NCBI GenBank assembly: GCA_902494585.1
Contig: CABUUD010000003.1
Location: 1-58,612, forward strand
DNA: 58,612 nt
Direction of reading: 5' to 3'
DNA from: an uncultured Collinsella sp.
GTDB taxonomy: Bacteria; Actinomycetota; Coriobacteriia; Coriobacteriales; Coriobacteriaceae
Part shown: positions 34,050-43,144 of the stretch, piece by piece
Position numbering within the stretch: the first letter of the stretch is position 1
How the letters are laid out: every line of letters starts with the position of its first letter
Made by a program: the position numbers and the translations under genes
Notes under the pieces: model-generated
The model's database searches: none
What the model was told of the DNA's origin: nothing
Seen by the model: only the letters and a program-made list of their open reading frames with translations

Positions 34050-35909
34050 CTAGATGAAGCTCGCATACTGCACGTTATCGAGTTTCGCTGCCATCTGGCT
34101 TATCTTAACGGAGCTCAGCTCGCCATCGCATATGTCTTTCAGGCTTTTAAGCAGATTGCCGATCTCACGCTTGTTACCATGGAGCTTCGGCAGCACCTTC
34201 TGGACAATCTGCTCATCGACAGAACGCTCGAGTTCGTAGTTCTCGCCGTCAAGCTCGTGCGCGGCATTAACGTACATTCGCACTTCGCGCACGGTGCGGA
34301 AGGCAAACTCATAGCCGCATTTCTCCAGCTCTTCATACAGCTTGTCGAACTTCTCGAAGATGGCGTTAGCATCATCTTCGCTGATGTAATTGGCTCCCTC
34401 CCATATGTCCTTGGCGAGACGCAGAAAAGCCTGGGGGACGCCGGAAGCTGCGACGGCAACGTCCGGCGCATCCTCGATGGCTTTGAACCCTGCGAGGACT
34501 TCGGCCTTCGACGGCTTGAACTCTATGACGTTTGCCCTGTCGAGCACCTTGGGGCTAAACATGTAAGTGGTCTCATCGATGTTCACGGTGCCGACAACGA
34601 ACAGGTTCTGCGGATAGGGCAGCCTGTCAGCACCGCCATCGCCGTACCCATCAAGCACGATGAGGTTATCCTCGCCGATGGTCTCCATGTGGCTGAGGAA
34701 GTCTGAGAAATACCGCTCGACATGGCTCAGGTTCATCTCGTCGAGGATGAGGAAATACGGAACCTCGGGGTTAGCGTTGGCCCGTTCGATGAGTCTCAGT
34801 ATGCCGGTCTCTTCGTACGCGCCTTTGCCGCCGTCTGCAATCGGGTTGAAGAAGCCCAGCACCTTGGTGTTGTCGGTCCAGTCGGCACCGACCGGGACGA
34901 GCAACCAGTTTGGCTCCCCGTCTTCATCCAAGACCTCAAGGTACTTTGCAAAACGCTTGGAAATCCGCGTCTTGCCTGTTCCGCTGTTGCCAGCAAGGAT
35001 GACAAAGGGCTTTGCCAGTAGTGACGTGATGTAGCGCCTGGAGAAGTCGGTTTTAAATTCAGCTGGAAGGTTGTTTAGCTGAAAAGTCCTCTTCTCTCTG
35101 CTTGATGCTTTCGATGAATTCTTTGCAGCAAGGTCGATTAGTTGATGCATTGCGGGCAGCACGTCATCGCCTTGTTCGTAGTCGATGCCCTCTTCGGCAA
35201 TCAATTGGCTCGCTATGAGGTTTCGCATGAACTCAGCCACGCTGTAATCAAACTCAAGTTTCCCTGCGTAAACGTCAGCGAAATACTTGAATGCCGTGGT
35301 CAGGCTACCAGCCCTCATCTTGCATCCGCGATTGCAAAGGGCAATAAGATCGTCAATTCTCGACTTGTAGTCGTAATCTATCGCACCCGAAAACTGCCCG
35401 TCTTTGTATCTGCTTCCAGTGGCGAAGAAGAGTTTCGTTAGCTCCAAGATATATGCATCTTCGGAGACGCCCACAGGCTTTACTTCGGCTGCATCCATCC
35501 AGAATGTCCTTTCCGCAAAACCGTCCTCTTGCAACGGCGATGAATCGTTTACTTTGCCCGTCACTGGCAACAACAGCAGTGCGGCAAACAAGTTGCCGAC
35601 ATTTGGACGCTTTGCCCCGTCTCCTTGTATTTGCACACGTACTTTTCCGCCTTTTTTTGCAACGGGATAACGCGTGCCAAGGGAGACAACTTGCCCAGTA
35701 GAGGGTACGACTACTTCCAAGATGATTGCGTGTCCGATAATGTCAACTGCAGTCAGCGTATCCCCGTTTGCAAGAGAGCCTGAACCTTTGAGTTCGTACT
35801 GTCCAGCACCACCTTGTCCAACTGTTCTCCCGCGAACGGATAGCGTATTCTCGCTATATATAGAATTCGGAATGGGATAGCTCAAATTCCATTCATCGAC
35901 AAAGGACAT
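34050..35909 (-). CDS. McrB-like AAA+ GTPase subunit of LlaJI-type restriction system
   Basis: 619-aa motor subunit. Walker A LAGNSGTGKTRIS (about residue 305), Walker B YFLILDEMNLSHVERYFSDF, and the sensor block VGTVNIDETTYMFSPKVLDR, which corresponds to the McrB signature MNTADRS and supports GTP rather than ATP use. The N-terminal 290 residues are presumably DNA-recognition. ATG 35909 has GGTGG 5 bases upstream; a GTG four codons earlier is an alternative. It lies between the methyltransferases and the nuclease in one operon with 3-15 base gaps. Confidence 0.88.
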   Translation of the reverse strand: MSFVDEWNLSYPIPNSIYSENTLSVRGRTVGQGGAGQYELKGSGSLANGDTLTAVDIIGHAIILEVVVPSTGQVVSLGTRYPVAKKGGKVRVQIQGDGAKRPNVGNLFAALLLLPVTGKVNDSSPLQEDGFAERTFWMDAAEVKPVGVSEDAYILELTKLFFATGSRYKDGQFSGAIDYDYKSRIDDLIALCNRGCKMRAGSLTTAFKYFADVYAGKLEFDYSVAEFMRNLIASQLIAEEGIDYEQGDDVLPAMHQLIDLAAKNSSKASSREKRTFQLNNLPAEFKTDFSRRYITSLLAKPFVILAGNSGTGKTRISKRFAKYLEVLDEDGEPNWLLVPVGADWTDNTKVLGFFNPIADGGKGAYEETGILRLIERANANPEVPYFLILDEMNLSHVERYFSDFLSHMETIGEDNLIVLDGYGDGGADRLPYPQNLFVVGTVNIDETTYMFSPKVLDRANVIEFKPSKAEVLAGFKAIEDAPDVAVAASGVPQAFLRLAKDIWEGANYISEDDANAIFEKFDKLYEELEKCGYEFAFRTVREVRMYVNAAHELDGENYELERSVDEQIVQKVLPKLHGNKREIGNLLKSLKDICDGELSSVKISQMAAKLDNVQYASFI

Positions 35910-35923
35910 GGCAACCACCACAA

Positions 35924-36811
35924 TTAATCTGCTGCATAGTCAACTATGCATCTAGCAACGTACTCAGCAAGCTTAACTGGCACGGCATTGCCAATCGCCT
36001 GCTCAATGTCTGTCTTGGACCCGACAAACTCAAACTCTTCGGGGAAGGTTTGCAGATAGCTGCGCTCCTTGTATGTTAAGGCTCTCACACCTTCAGAAAT
36101 ATCAGCCTTGTCGGCATGATGCCTCTTATATGCTGGCGGTATCGGACGGTTGGTGCCTCGTACCGTTACCGCTGGCTCGTCAATCGTGAAGACGCCCCTA
36201 CGCTGGAAGTTGCGTGGATGCATGTAGAAGTATTGCGTGCCGAGCGAATCGCCAAGGTAATCCCTGACGGTCATCTGCTTGTCGCTCAGCCTTGAATCCA
36301 AGAGTTCGCCGAGAAAGTCATCTTTATCACCAAGATGACCGACAAGGATAAAGCGCCTGCGAATCTGAGGCACACCACATAGACTGGCGTTGAGGACGCG
36401 CCTCGTGAGACCGTATCCAGCATTGCGGAATATTTCCAGCGCCTCGGGCAGGACGTCCATCCGCTCGATATTGTAAACATTCTCCATGACGAACCACTCG
36501 GGTCTGACGTCCCGAACTATCTCAGCATATCGGATGGTGAGATTGGCCCTTTTGCCGCGCTGTCTGGCGCCCGCAATGGAGAAGTCCTGGCAAGGGGGGC
36601 CACCGATTATCATCGACGGCGAATACTCTTCAATTTTCGGGACCGCTTCCGCATCGTAAAGATCGTATTTGAATGCCGGGTGGTCGAAGTTTGCCGAATA
36701 GATGTCGACAGCCGCCTGCCAGTTATCAAACGCCGCCTTTATGTTGAAGCCCGCATTCTGGAATCCGAGCGACATACCGCCGCATCCCGAGAAAAGATCA
36801 ACGCAGTCCAT
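35924..36811 (-). CDS. DNA (cytosine-5) methyltransferase, second of pair
   Basis: 295-aa C5-MTase that protects host DNA. Motif I DLFSGCGGMSLGF (5-17), motif IV GGPPCQDFS with the catalytic Cys, motif VI FVMENV, motif VIII QIRRRFILVG, and motif X AIGNAVPVKLAEYV are present. The start overlaps the first methyltransferase by 14 bases. LlaJI needs two methyltransferases because its site is asymmetric and each strand is modified by a different enzyme; the same is likely here. The small target-recognition region is in keeping with the short length. Confidence 0.93.
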   Translation of the reverse strand: MDCVDLFSGCGGMSLGFQNAGFNIKAAFDNWQAAVDIYSANFDHPAFKYDLYDAEAVPKIEEYSPSMIIGGPPCQDFSIAGARQRGKRANLTIRYAEIVRDVRPEWFVMENVYNIERMDVLPEALEIFRNAGYGLTRRVLNASLCGVPQIRRRFILVGHLGDKDDFLGELLDSRLSDKQMTVRDYLGDSLGTQYFYMHPRNFQRRGVFTIDEPAVTVRGTNRPIPPAYKRHHADKADISEGVRALTYKERSYLQTFPEEFEFVGSKTDIEQAIGNAVPVKLAEYVARCIVDYAAD

Positions 36812-37736
36812 CGCTCACATCCCTCCTGTACTCTAGTAGCGCTCGTGCAACGTAGGTGGCAAGGTTTACCGGTACGGCGTTGCCCACCATCTGGTTGATA
36901 TCCGTCTTACTCCCAAAGAACTTGAAAGACTCCGGGAAAGTCTGGATCCTACTGCGTTCCTTTGGAGTCAAGCACCGGGCTTGACTGAGGTCCGCCGCGT
37001 CGTTGGGGTGAAGCTTGTAGTTCGGCGGTATCGGCCTGTCCACACCACGAATAGTGACCGAGGGCTCGTCGATGCTGAAGATGGCCCGCCTCGTGTAGCT
37101 TCGCGGAATTCTGAAGTAGTAATCAATTCCAAGCTCGTTACCGAGATACTCACGAATTGTCATCTGATGGTCAGAAAGGCCCTTCTCAAGATATGGGTCG
37201 AGGAACCCGTCGGGCGCCCCAAGGCATCCGATCAAGAAGTATCTCTTGCGAGCTTGGGGGACCCCGCACAGGCTTGCATCCATCACTCGCCCACTCAAGC
37301 CATAACCCTGCGCTTTGAGGGTGGCCCGAATCGCTTCCATGGATTTGCTCGTTCGAACGCGTGGGACGTTCTCCATAACGATGAAGCGAGGCTTGCACCT
37401 CGCGATGATCTCGGCATATCTAACAGAGAGGATTGCGCGCCCACCATCCTCGGATCTCTTGCCGGCCTGCGAGAAATCCTGACAAGGAGGCCCGCCGATG
37501 ATGATATCCGGAGCGAAGCCGGCAACTTCCTCGGATACGGAAACGTCGGAGAGATCCCTTTTGAAAACAGGATGCTGGAAGTTAGCGCGATAGACATCAA
37601 TGGCAGCGTCCCAATTGTCGTAGGCAGCCACAACATTGACGCCAGCCTTTTCGAAGCCGAGGGACATTCCGCCGCAGCCGGCGAAAAGGTCAACTGCCGT
37701 TATGTTCCTCTCGTTTTCCACGCGCTCGGTCTCCAT
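36798..37736 (-). CDS. DNA (cytosine-5) methyltransferase, first of pair
   Basis: 312-aa C5-MTase. Motif I AVDLFAGCGGMSLGF, motif IV GGPPCQDFSQAGK, motif VI FIVMENVPRV, motif VIII QARKRYFLIG and motif X MVGNAVPVNLATYVA. It is about half identical by eye to the second enzyme, so the pair arose by duplication. ATG 37736 follows a TATAAT box by about 25 bases; a GTG at 37721 with GGAG 9 bases upstream is an equally good start. It heads the restriction-modification operon. Confidence 0.93.
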   Translation of the reverse strand: METERVENERNITAVDLFAGCGGMSLGFEKAGVNVVAAYDNWDAAIDVYRANFQHPVFKRDLSDVSVSEEVAGFAPDIIIGGPPCQDFSQAGKRSEDGGRAILSVRYAEIIARCKPRFIVMENVPRVRTSKSMEAIRATLKAQGYGLSGRVMDASLCGVPQARKRYFLIGCLGAPDGFLDPYLEKGLSDHQMTIREYLGNELGIDYYFRIPRSYTRRAIFSIDEPSVTIRGVDRPIPPNYKLHPNDAADLSQARCLTPKERSRIQTFPESFKFFGSKTDINQMVGNAVPVNLATYVARALLEYRRDVSDGLR

Positions 37737-37761
37737 TTCGATAGATACAGACAAATAAATA

Positions 37762-37767
37762 ATTATA
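37762..37767 (-). promoter_or_regulatory. -10 box of the restriction-modification operon
   Basis: Perfect TATAAT on the minus strand within an AT-rich stretch, about 25 bases before ATG 37736. A TTGAAG lies 20 bases upstream of it, a little far for a -35 element. Confidence 0.55.
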
Positions 37768-38619
37768 ATTTCGTTTCTTCCAACATGCTTCAAGATCAGT
37801 CGGCAACAGAACAAATCCAGTTGTAACGCTTCGCCCGGACAAGAATCGCTCGTGCTCGATTCGAGCTTATTGCCGCCCAGCAGGGCAACCACTGTCGCAT
37901 GCTCGCCCGTCAGAGGCCGTCCGCGCCGCATCCGCGTCCGCTCCGGATGCCGCGCCGGGTCGGTCGTGCCGCGAACCGTCCCTCGCGGCACGCACCCTCC
38001 GCTCCCGCGAAAACCCGTTCAACACAAAGGCTTTTAGGTATAGCCTTATTGCTGTACGCCACGAAGTTCCCGCCCACTCACGCCCTCGCTGCCAAACGAA
38101 TACGCATCCCTCTCTCTTCTATGGATGCAACGCTGCCGAAATATAAATCGACTCATGCGATCGCTCTCCGACCTCAGCTGAAACGTTTCAGAGCGCAACA
38201 ATCTTGAACCTCGATCCACCCTCCAGACAAACCTCCTCAGTTCATCCATTACTATCGAAAAGATCTTCCATGAATTTTGACGGCCTGTTTCAGCTGTAAT
38301 GGAAATAAAAACCAGCTTTTCGAAGTCGGCGCCACAACCAGGCAAGCATTTCCGAAATCGCAGCATCACATCGCTCGATATAAGTAATTTGCTACTGGTG
38401 CAACGGCCCCGAGCACCGTTCCCGCGCGACTCTATCGCAAATACGTTGCTTAGAACAGGGCACTGCCACATTTCAGCAAGCCAATCCGAATCCTCGTTTG
38501 GTCGGGAGATAGTCCAATTACCCTTTAAATATCATATCGTTGTGGTATTCAATAAACTCAGCTCGTGGGGCAAATCGCTTCGGAAGCGTAATCGGCTCTC
38601 CGTTGTAGCGCCACAAATT
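37768..38619. other. 852-bp gap without a recognised gene
   Basis: No convincing gene. 37840-38000 is markedly GC-rich (minus-strand frame MPRGTVRGTTDPARHPERTR...) and the rest AT-rich, so the stretch looks like joined fragments of different origin. Open frames at 38046-38471 (minus) and 38299-38619 (plus) lack ribosome binding sites and recognisable sequence. It lies between the methyltransferase promoter and the truncated nuclease copy. Confidence 0.45.
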
Positions 38620-39027
38620 TACCGCTTCCTTGAAAGTAGCGGCAGGCTAAACGAGGGCGGTGAGTTCCTTTTCTACTTCTACGCCATTAAGGACGGGCAC
38701 GTGTACTCCCATCATAAAGATCTCTTTCGTACGACCCATTTCCGCTTCTACAGGAACGCAATCAGCGAGACAAACACTTACGAACTTGAACCCATGCTTT
38801 GCAAGGTGAAGGCTAACGAGCTGGTTTCGAGAGACGAACTAGCCGACCGGCTGGCCGCCATTGGTTACGAGCGGAATCGTGGGAGCCAGGGGGCGGACTT
38901 CCACTACGTGCTTAGCGTGGAGGTCGAGAACGCTGCAGTTGTGCCGCTGAGTCTCGCGTGCGGATTGGTCGACGGGCAGAACGGCAACGATGCTTTCAGC
39001 CCGCACTCGCCGAAGTTGGTGGGATAA
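38620..39027 (+). pseudogene. truncated, inverted copy of the nuclease-subunit C-terminus
   Basis: Starting at YRFLESSGR the frame is about three quarters identical over some 134 residues to the last residues of the 811-aa restriction subunit (shared FLFYFYAIKDGHVYSHHKDL, NELVSRDELADRL, NGNDAFSPHSPK.VG) and ends at the same position. Upstream in frame there is no homology, so the 5' four fifths of the gene are missing. It lies on the opposite strand to the full gene, facing away from the methyltransferases, 40 bases before the SIR2 gene. Confidence 0.8.
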
Positions 39028-39066
39028 CATTTCACGAGCATGTCGATTGGTACAGGAGGAAAGATT

Positions 39067-40647
39067 ATGGACGAGAGAATCAAATCGATAATCCACAAAG
39101 CTGTTGATGATGCCGGGCGTTATCCGTTTCTCTTCATCGGCTCTGGCCTCTCCCGTCGTTACTGCGGCACGCCGGGATGGGAGGGGCTGCTTTCGGATAT
39201 CTGCGCCGAGGTGCTTGACGACCCATATGCCTTCGCGCGCTTCAAGAGCCAGGCGAAGATTGCTGTCCAGAACGGCGAGGTCGAGTCCGAACTGCCGTAC
39301 GTTGCCACGCTCATGGAAAGCGAAGTAAACCACGAGCTCTTTGCATCGGATGAATTCGCTGCCTTCCGCGAAGATCACAGTGACGAGCTTACCGGGGACG
39401 CTTCGCCCATGAAGATCTACGTCGCAGATAAGATCGCGAGAGCTCGTCTCGTCGAGAGCGCCGAAACTGAGAAGCTGGCGAAGGCGGGCAGGGAAAAAGT
39501 TGCCGGCATCATCACCACGAATTATGACTGTATGTGTGAGACCCTATTCCCTGGTTTCACGACCTACGTCGGAGAAAGCGACCTCCTGTTCTCTGACCAG
39601 GCTTTCTCTCAGGAGATATACAAGATCCATGGCTCAGTCTCGAGGGCGGGAAGCATCGTCCTGACCAGCGCTGACTATGCGGAGTTCGCGCAGAAGAGGA
39701 AGTATCTCTCGGCGAAGCTGCTCACCCTCTTCGTCGAGTATCCCGTCATCTTCCTCGGTTATTCGATTCAAGACGAGAACATCAGGTCGATACTGGGTGA
39801 CATCTGCGAATGCCTACCAGATGACAAGCTCAAACGGCTGGGCAAGCGGCTCATCTTCGTTCAGCACGCAACCGACACCTCTGTTGGCGAGATTGCTATG
39901 AGTTTCGGTGGCCGTACGCTTTCGATGACGAAGATCACCACGGATGACTTCGAGTCGATCTACGATGCGATGCGCAGCTTCCGGAAAATGTATAGCACGC
40001 GATTTATCCGCGAGTTGAGGGGCAGCGTGTTCAGGCTTGCGGAGCATATCGACCCGAGTTCCGACATCATCGTCTCAGGGATAGACAATGTCCTCAACGA
40101 CCTTGACCCGGACCAGAAGATCGTCATCGGCCTGTCGGTGTCACCAAGTAGCATCGGAAAGCCGATTTCACCTGAAGATATCTTCGAGGACATCGTGCTC
40201 GATAACCTTCGCTATGACCCAAAGTTCATCGTCGAGAACTACCTCAACATGTACGTGCGCCAACGGCCCAACAACATGCCTGTCTTCAAGTACACGCGCG
40301 GACTCGGTGGAGAGGTCGGTAAGGACATAGCGACTTATCTCCCAACGCTCACCTCGATTGATAGCTATCGAAGCGAAACGTTCCGCAAATCGATGCCTGC
40401 GACTCGTCGCAGATTCGAAGGGTCGCTGAGCATAAAGGGCCTTGCGAATGCATGCGCGCCAAAGAGCCCGTTCGCGTTCATCCCGTGCCTTTCAGAGAAA
40501 GAGATGGACGTCGACGACTTGGAAGCGTTGCTGAAGCGGGCACTGGCTGACGTGGGAAACGACCCTGCCAAGAAGAGGGCTCTGTTGAAAGATTCGCATT
40601 ATCGGAAGTGCGTCCGCATCTACGACTTCTTGCGCTATGGAAAGTAG
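39067..40647 (+). CDS. SIR2-domain protein, probable antiphage effector
   Basis: 526-aa protein with an N-terminal SIR2 domain: FLFIGSGLSRR (21-31, NAD loop), GIITTNYD (147-154, with the Asn/Asp typical of the family), IYKIHGS (184-190, catalytic-position His188) and FLGYSIQDENIRSIL. In known defence systems such domains deplete NAD+ and kill the infected cell. The C-terminal half is not recognised and may sense infection. AGGAGG lies 7 bases before ATG 39067. It follows the tail of a second restriction nuclease copy, so it may have arrived as a passenger of another LlaJI-type operon. Confidence 0.85.
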   Translation: MDERIKSIIHKAVDDAGRYPFLFIGSGLSRRYCGTPGWEGLLSDICAEVLDDPYAFARFKSQAKIAVQNGEVESELPYVATLMESEVNHELFASDEFAAFREDHSDELTGDASPMKIYVADKIARARLVESAETEKLAKAGREKVAGIITTNYDCMCETLFPGFTTYVGESDLLFSDQAFSQEIYKIHGSVSRAGSIVLTSADYAEFAQKRKYLSAKLLTLFVEYPVIFLGYSIQDENIRSILGDICECLPDDKLKRLGKRLIFVQHATDTSVGEIAMSFGGRTLSMTKITTDDFESIYDAMRSFRKMYSTRFIRELRGSVFRLAEHIDPSSDIIVSGIDNVLNDLDPDQKIVIGLSVSPSSIGKPISPEDIFEDIVLDNLRYDPKFIVENYLNMYVRQRPNNMPVFKYTRGLGGEVGKDIATYLPTLTSIDSYRSETFRKSMPATRRRFEGSLSIKGLANACAPKSPFAFIPCLSEKEMDVDDLEALLKRALADVGNDPAKKRALLKDSHYRKCVRIYDFLRYGK

Positions 40648-40650
40648 GAA

Positions 40651-40712
40651 GTCCCCCAACCTTCACCAATAGTCCGGGCAACGGCATCCGAACCTAGATC
40701 CAGTTGGGGGAC
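40651..40712. repeat. 10-bp inverted repeat after the SIR2 gene
   Basis: GTCCCCCAAC and GTTGGGGGAC form perfect arms 42 bases apart, directly after the SIR2 stop. There is no T run, so a simple terminator is doubtful; it could be a small structured RNA or an element end. Confidence 0.45.
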
Positions 40713-40842
40713 ATGCTCCCGAACTATGCACGGTTTCCCGCGCAAAGCTAGTTTAGCAAAGAAATGTGGAGATTGGCGGTTGGGCGCTTGAGATTCCTGC
40801 CAACTGCCGCACCCCTTGAATATCAACTTCATCCGAACACCT

Positions 40843-40878
40843 CCCAAATTCATCCGTACATGTACGGATGAATTTGGG
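40843..40878. repeat. perfect 36-bp palindrome
   Basis: CCCAAATTCATCCGTACA is followed immediately by its exact complement, with no loop. It stands 53 bases before a short truncated frame (40932-41018) and 130 bases after the inverted repeat behind the SIR2 gene. It may be an operator, a recombination site or two abutting element ends. Confidence 0.85.
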
Positions 40879-40931
40879 AATCCGATACCCTGAGGGCCGG
40901 GTCGGCCGGCCCCGGGAGATCGGAGGACGCC

Positions 40932-41018
40932 ATGTCCGGAAAGAGCGGGAAGGGCGCCGCGAGGGCGGTCCCGAGGGCCCACGGCAGGCGATCGGCGATT
41001 TCATGCAACTACGGCTGA
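40932..41018 (+). pseudogene. 28-codon 5' fragment of a gene
   Basis: ATG 40932 has GGAGG 6 bases upstream and starts a very basic, GC-rich frame (MSGKSGKGAARAVPRAHGRR...) that ends at TGA 41018, where it runs into the end of the convergent gene. GC content changes abruptly at about 40999. This looks like the beginning of a larger gene cut off by insertion or deletion; its family is not recognised. Confidence 0.4.
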
Positions 41019-41446
41019 AGTGTCTTTATGTGGTTCAGCGCACCCAACAGTACCGTTTGATTTCGCTCAAAGCATAAACGAAACCATGCATATATTCCCA
41101 AGGCAATCAGGCATGGCGTCACGAAAACCCCGGCAGCGATTGAATTGTTGCCCGCCCATGCAGACAGACACCCTCCGACCGTAAGTGAGATGATCATGCT
41201 GATCACGCTGGGGGCCCAACTCGTATAATGCACCCCACTCACCGCCTGTTCGACTATTTCGCATTTCTTTTTCAGGCTAATGTCCTCATCCACTTCACCA
41301 AGAGAAAAGTCCACTCCCGAAATTAAATCGAGCAATTCAGCCTCACTGTAGCCGCCTTCCTTGAATCTTTTAATGAAGAAACCTCCTGGTCCAGGCCCAC
41401 AGATAGGACGGTTTACACGAAACAGTTCCTTATAGGCGATTCCCAT
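41009..41446 (-). CDS. membrane protein of unknown function
   Basis: 145-aa protein with a soluble N-terminal half (FFIKRFKEGGYSEAELLDLI) and two membrane segments (APSVISMIISLTVGGCLSAW and IAAGVFVTPCLIALGIYAWF). AAGGAG lies 7 bases before ATG 41446. It may be the last gene of the operon containing the TraG-like and ClpP genes (87-base gap). No family recognised. Confidence 0.6.
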   Translation of the reverse strand: MGIAYKELFRVNRPICGPGPGGFFIKRFKEGGYSEAELLDLISGVDFSLGEVDEDISLKKKCEIVEQAVSGVHYTSWAPSVISMIISLTVGGCLSAWAGNNSIAAGVFVTPCLIALGIYAWFRLCFERNQTVLLGALNHIKTLQP

Positions 41447-41533
41447 TGTTAACTCCTTAAAGTGCAGATGCTATTTACGCTATCGTTCTATCATTTCGTC
41501 CGGACAGATTTTTATCGGACCGTCGGCAACCGT

Positions 41534-42352
41534 TCACAAGGACATCCCGTTCAGTAACTCCCCGCGCTCCTCATACCCGCGCTCGAGCTTCTTCCCAAGC
41601 TCCGCAGCGCAGCGCTTCGTTTCCTCGGCAAACAGGTCATCGATAGCCCTGTCAATCCGCGTGCAAGTCTGCCGATGCTCGTCCTTCCAGGGCAGGTTGA
41701 GTCCCAAACTCGCGTCCCAATAGCCGCCGAGTTTGGCGTTAATTACTTCCTCGGGATACAGCACGTCGCGGCGAATGTCCTCAACTACATCGTCCTCGTC
41801 CATATCGCAGGCCGCATCGCCCTGCTCGAGGAACTTGCGCAGCTCCTTTTGCGCCCGGATGTTGTTCAGCATGCGAACACACACCACGGCCAAAAAGCGA
41901 TAACGTTCGCATAGATCCCACTCGCCTTCGAGCCATACGCGAAAGCCCAGCATTTCGCTCGCGGACTCATCATCCATCAGGATCAATTCCCACGGAAGCA
42001 CATTGGCGAGTGCGTCCTCCCCCAGCCTTTGCACGCCGTCGCGCATAAAGATGCACGGCTCCACGTCGTAATAGCCAAAACCGTGGCCCGCATCGCGACG
42101 ATTGATGACATGCTTGGGCAACAGGATGATCTTGTCGCTGGGCTCGGGATCTATCTTCCGCAGCTTTTTGACCTTGCGGCGGGCGCGCTTTAGGCTGCGT
42201 TCGCTATCGCCACGGCCGCGGCCGTCCGGCTTGCCGCCGTATCGAAGGGCAACCTCACGCGCCAGGATCTTTGTGTCCGCAGCGCACAGCAGGTCGCTCA
42301 CGGTGGGCAGGTCTTCCCACTCAATGCCATCGACGTCCCAAATCCTGTTCAT
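41534..42352 (-). CDS. hypothetical protein of the TraG/ClpP operon
   Basis: 272-aa soluble, highly charged protein (RSLKRARRKVKKLRKIDPEP, DEDDVVEDIRRDVLYPEEVI, KDEHRQTCTRIDRAIDDLFA). No domain recognised. ATG 42352 has GAGG 7 bases upstream. An in-frame ATG at 42418 (MPYKYVVQGEQVRKF), 9 bases after the clpP stop, is the alternative and would add 22 residues. The gene clearly belongs with the clpP-like gene. Confidence 0.6.
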   Translation of the reverse strand: MNRIWDVDGIEWEDLPTVSDLLCAADTKILAREVALRYGGKPDGRGRGDSERSLKRARRKVKKLRKIDPEPSDKIILLPKHVINRRDAGHGFGYYDVEPCIFMRDGVQRLGEDALANVLPWELILMDDESASEMLGFRVWLEGEWDLCERYRFLAVVCVRMLNNIRAQKELRKFLEQGDAACDMDEDDVVEDIRRDVLYPEEVINAKLGGYWDASLGLNLPWKDEHRQTCTRIDRAIDDLFAEETKRCAAELGKKLERGYEERGELLNGMSL

Positions 42353-42426
42353 GTTCAACCTCTTTCTGGCTGTGAATTTACGCACTTGTTCGCCCTGCAC
42401 AACGTACTTGTAAGGCATGCGCCCCG

Positions 42427-43029
42427 CTAGAGCGCCTTCTTGCTGGGCGCAATCACCTCGTCCACCAGGCCCAGCTCCAGAGCGCGCCTGGCGTTGCACC
42501 AGCAGTCGCGCTCGGTGAGCTCGTGGAACTCCTGGGCGCTCAGGTTGCCATGCTCGGCCAGCAGCTCGTCCAGCTCGGCGCGCATGGCCGCTGTATGCTG
42601 GGCCACGATCTCGATATCGGTCTGCTGCGCCATGCCCATGCCGCCCATCAGTTGGTGGATGAGCACCTGCGTGTGGCGGTACACCTGACGGTGGTCGCCG
42701 CAGGCCAAGATCACCGCGGCCATCGAGGCCACGACGCCCTCGCCCACCGTGATCACGGGGCAATCGAGCGACTGCATGGTGTCGATGAGCGCCAGCCCCG
42801 CCGTGACGCTGCCGCCCGGGCTGTTGATGATGAGGGTGATGGGCTCGGTCGCACTTTGATGCTCCAGCACCAGCATGGACTTAATAAGGCCGTTGCAGGT
42901 CGCATCGTTGACCTCGCCCTCCAGCAGCAGCACACGGCTGTTGAGCAGTTCGCTTGCCATATCGACAGCGGCAACACGGCCGTCCTTGGACTTCTTTATG
43001 ATGCTGGGCTCACGATACATAACGGGCAT
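42427..43029 (-). CDS. ClpP-like serine protease
   Basis: 200-aa protease of the ClpP family. The full triad is visible: Ser102 in GEGVVASMAAVI, His125 in TQVLIHQLMGG and Asp175 in TERDCWC; the INSPGGSVTAGL block (69-80) is also typical. It differs from housekeeping ClpP in several places (VVASMAA for QAASMGA; GMAQQTDIEI for GQATDIEI). There is no Clp ATPase nearby, and the neighbour is a TraG-like ATPase. It probably cuts a specific substrate in this operon or borrows a cellular unfoldase. Confidence 0.88.
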   Translation of the reverse strand: MPVMYREPSIIKKSKDGRVAAVDMASELLNSRVLLLEGEVNDATCNGLIKSMLVLEHQSATEPITLIINSPGGSVTAGLALIDTMQSLDCPVITVGEGVVASMAAVILACGDHRQVYRHTQVLIHQLMGGMGMAQQTDIEIVAQHTAAMRAELDELLAEHGNLSAQEFHELTERDCWCNARRALELGLVDEVIAPSKKAL

Positions 43030-43075
43030 GGCAATTCCCTTCTAAACGGAATCGGTAAGGAGGCAAAAACTGGAC

Positions 43076-43106
43076 CGCACGGCTTACGACTAACGGAAGC
43101 CGTGCG
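43076..43106 (-). terminator. hairpin between TraG-like and clpP-like genes
   Basis: Perfect 10-bp stem CGCACGGCTT / AAGCCGTGCG with an 11-nt loop, followed on the minus strand by GTCCAGTTTTTG. It could be a leaky terminator or attenuator that lowers expression of the clpP-like gene relative to the ATPase. Confidence 0.5.
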
Positions 43107-43144
43107 ACAAAACATGCAAGATGGGGTACACAAAGCTGCAAGGG

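Noticed and set aside
38299..38619. Intact N-terminus for the second nuclease copy
   Set aside because: The in-frame upstream sequence shows no similarity to the full-length nuclease and has no ribosome binding site, so the copy is treated as truncated.
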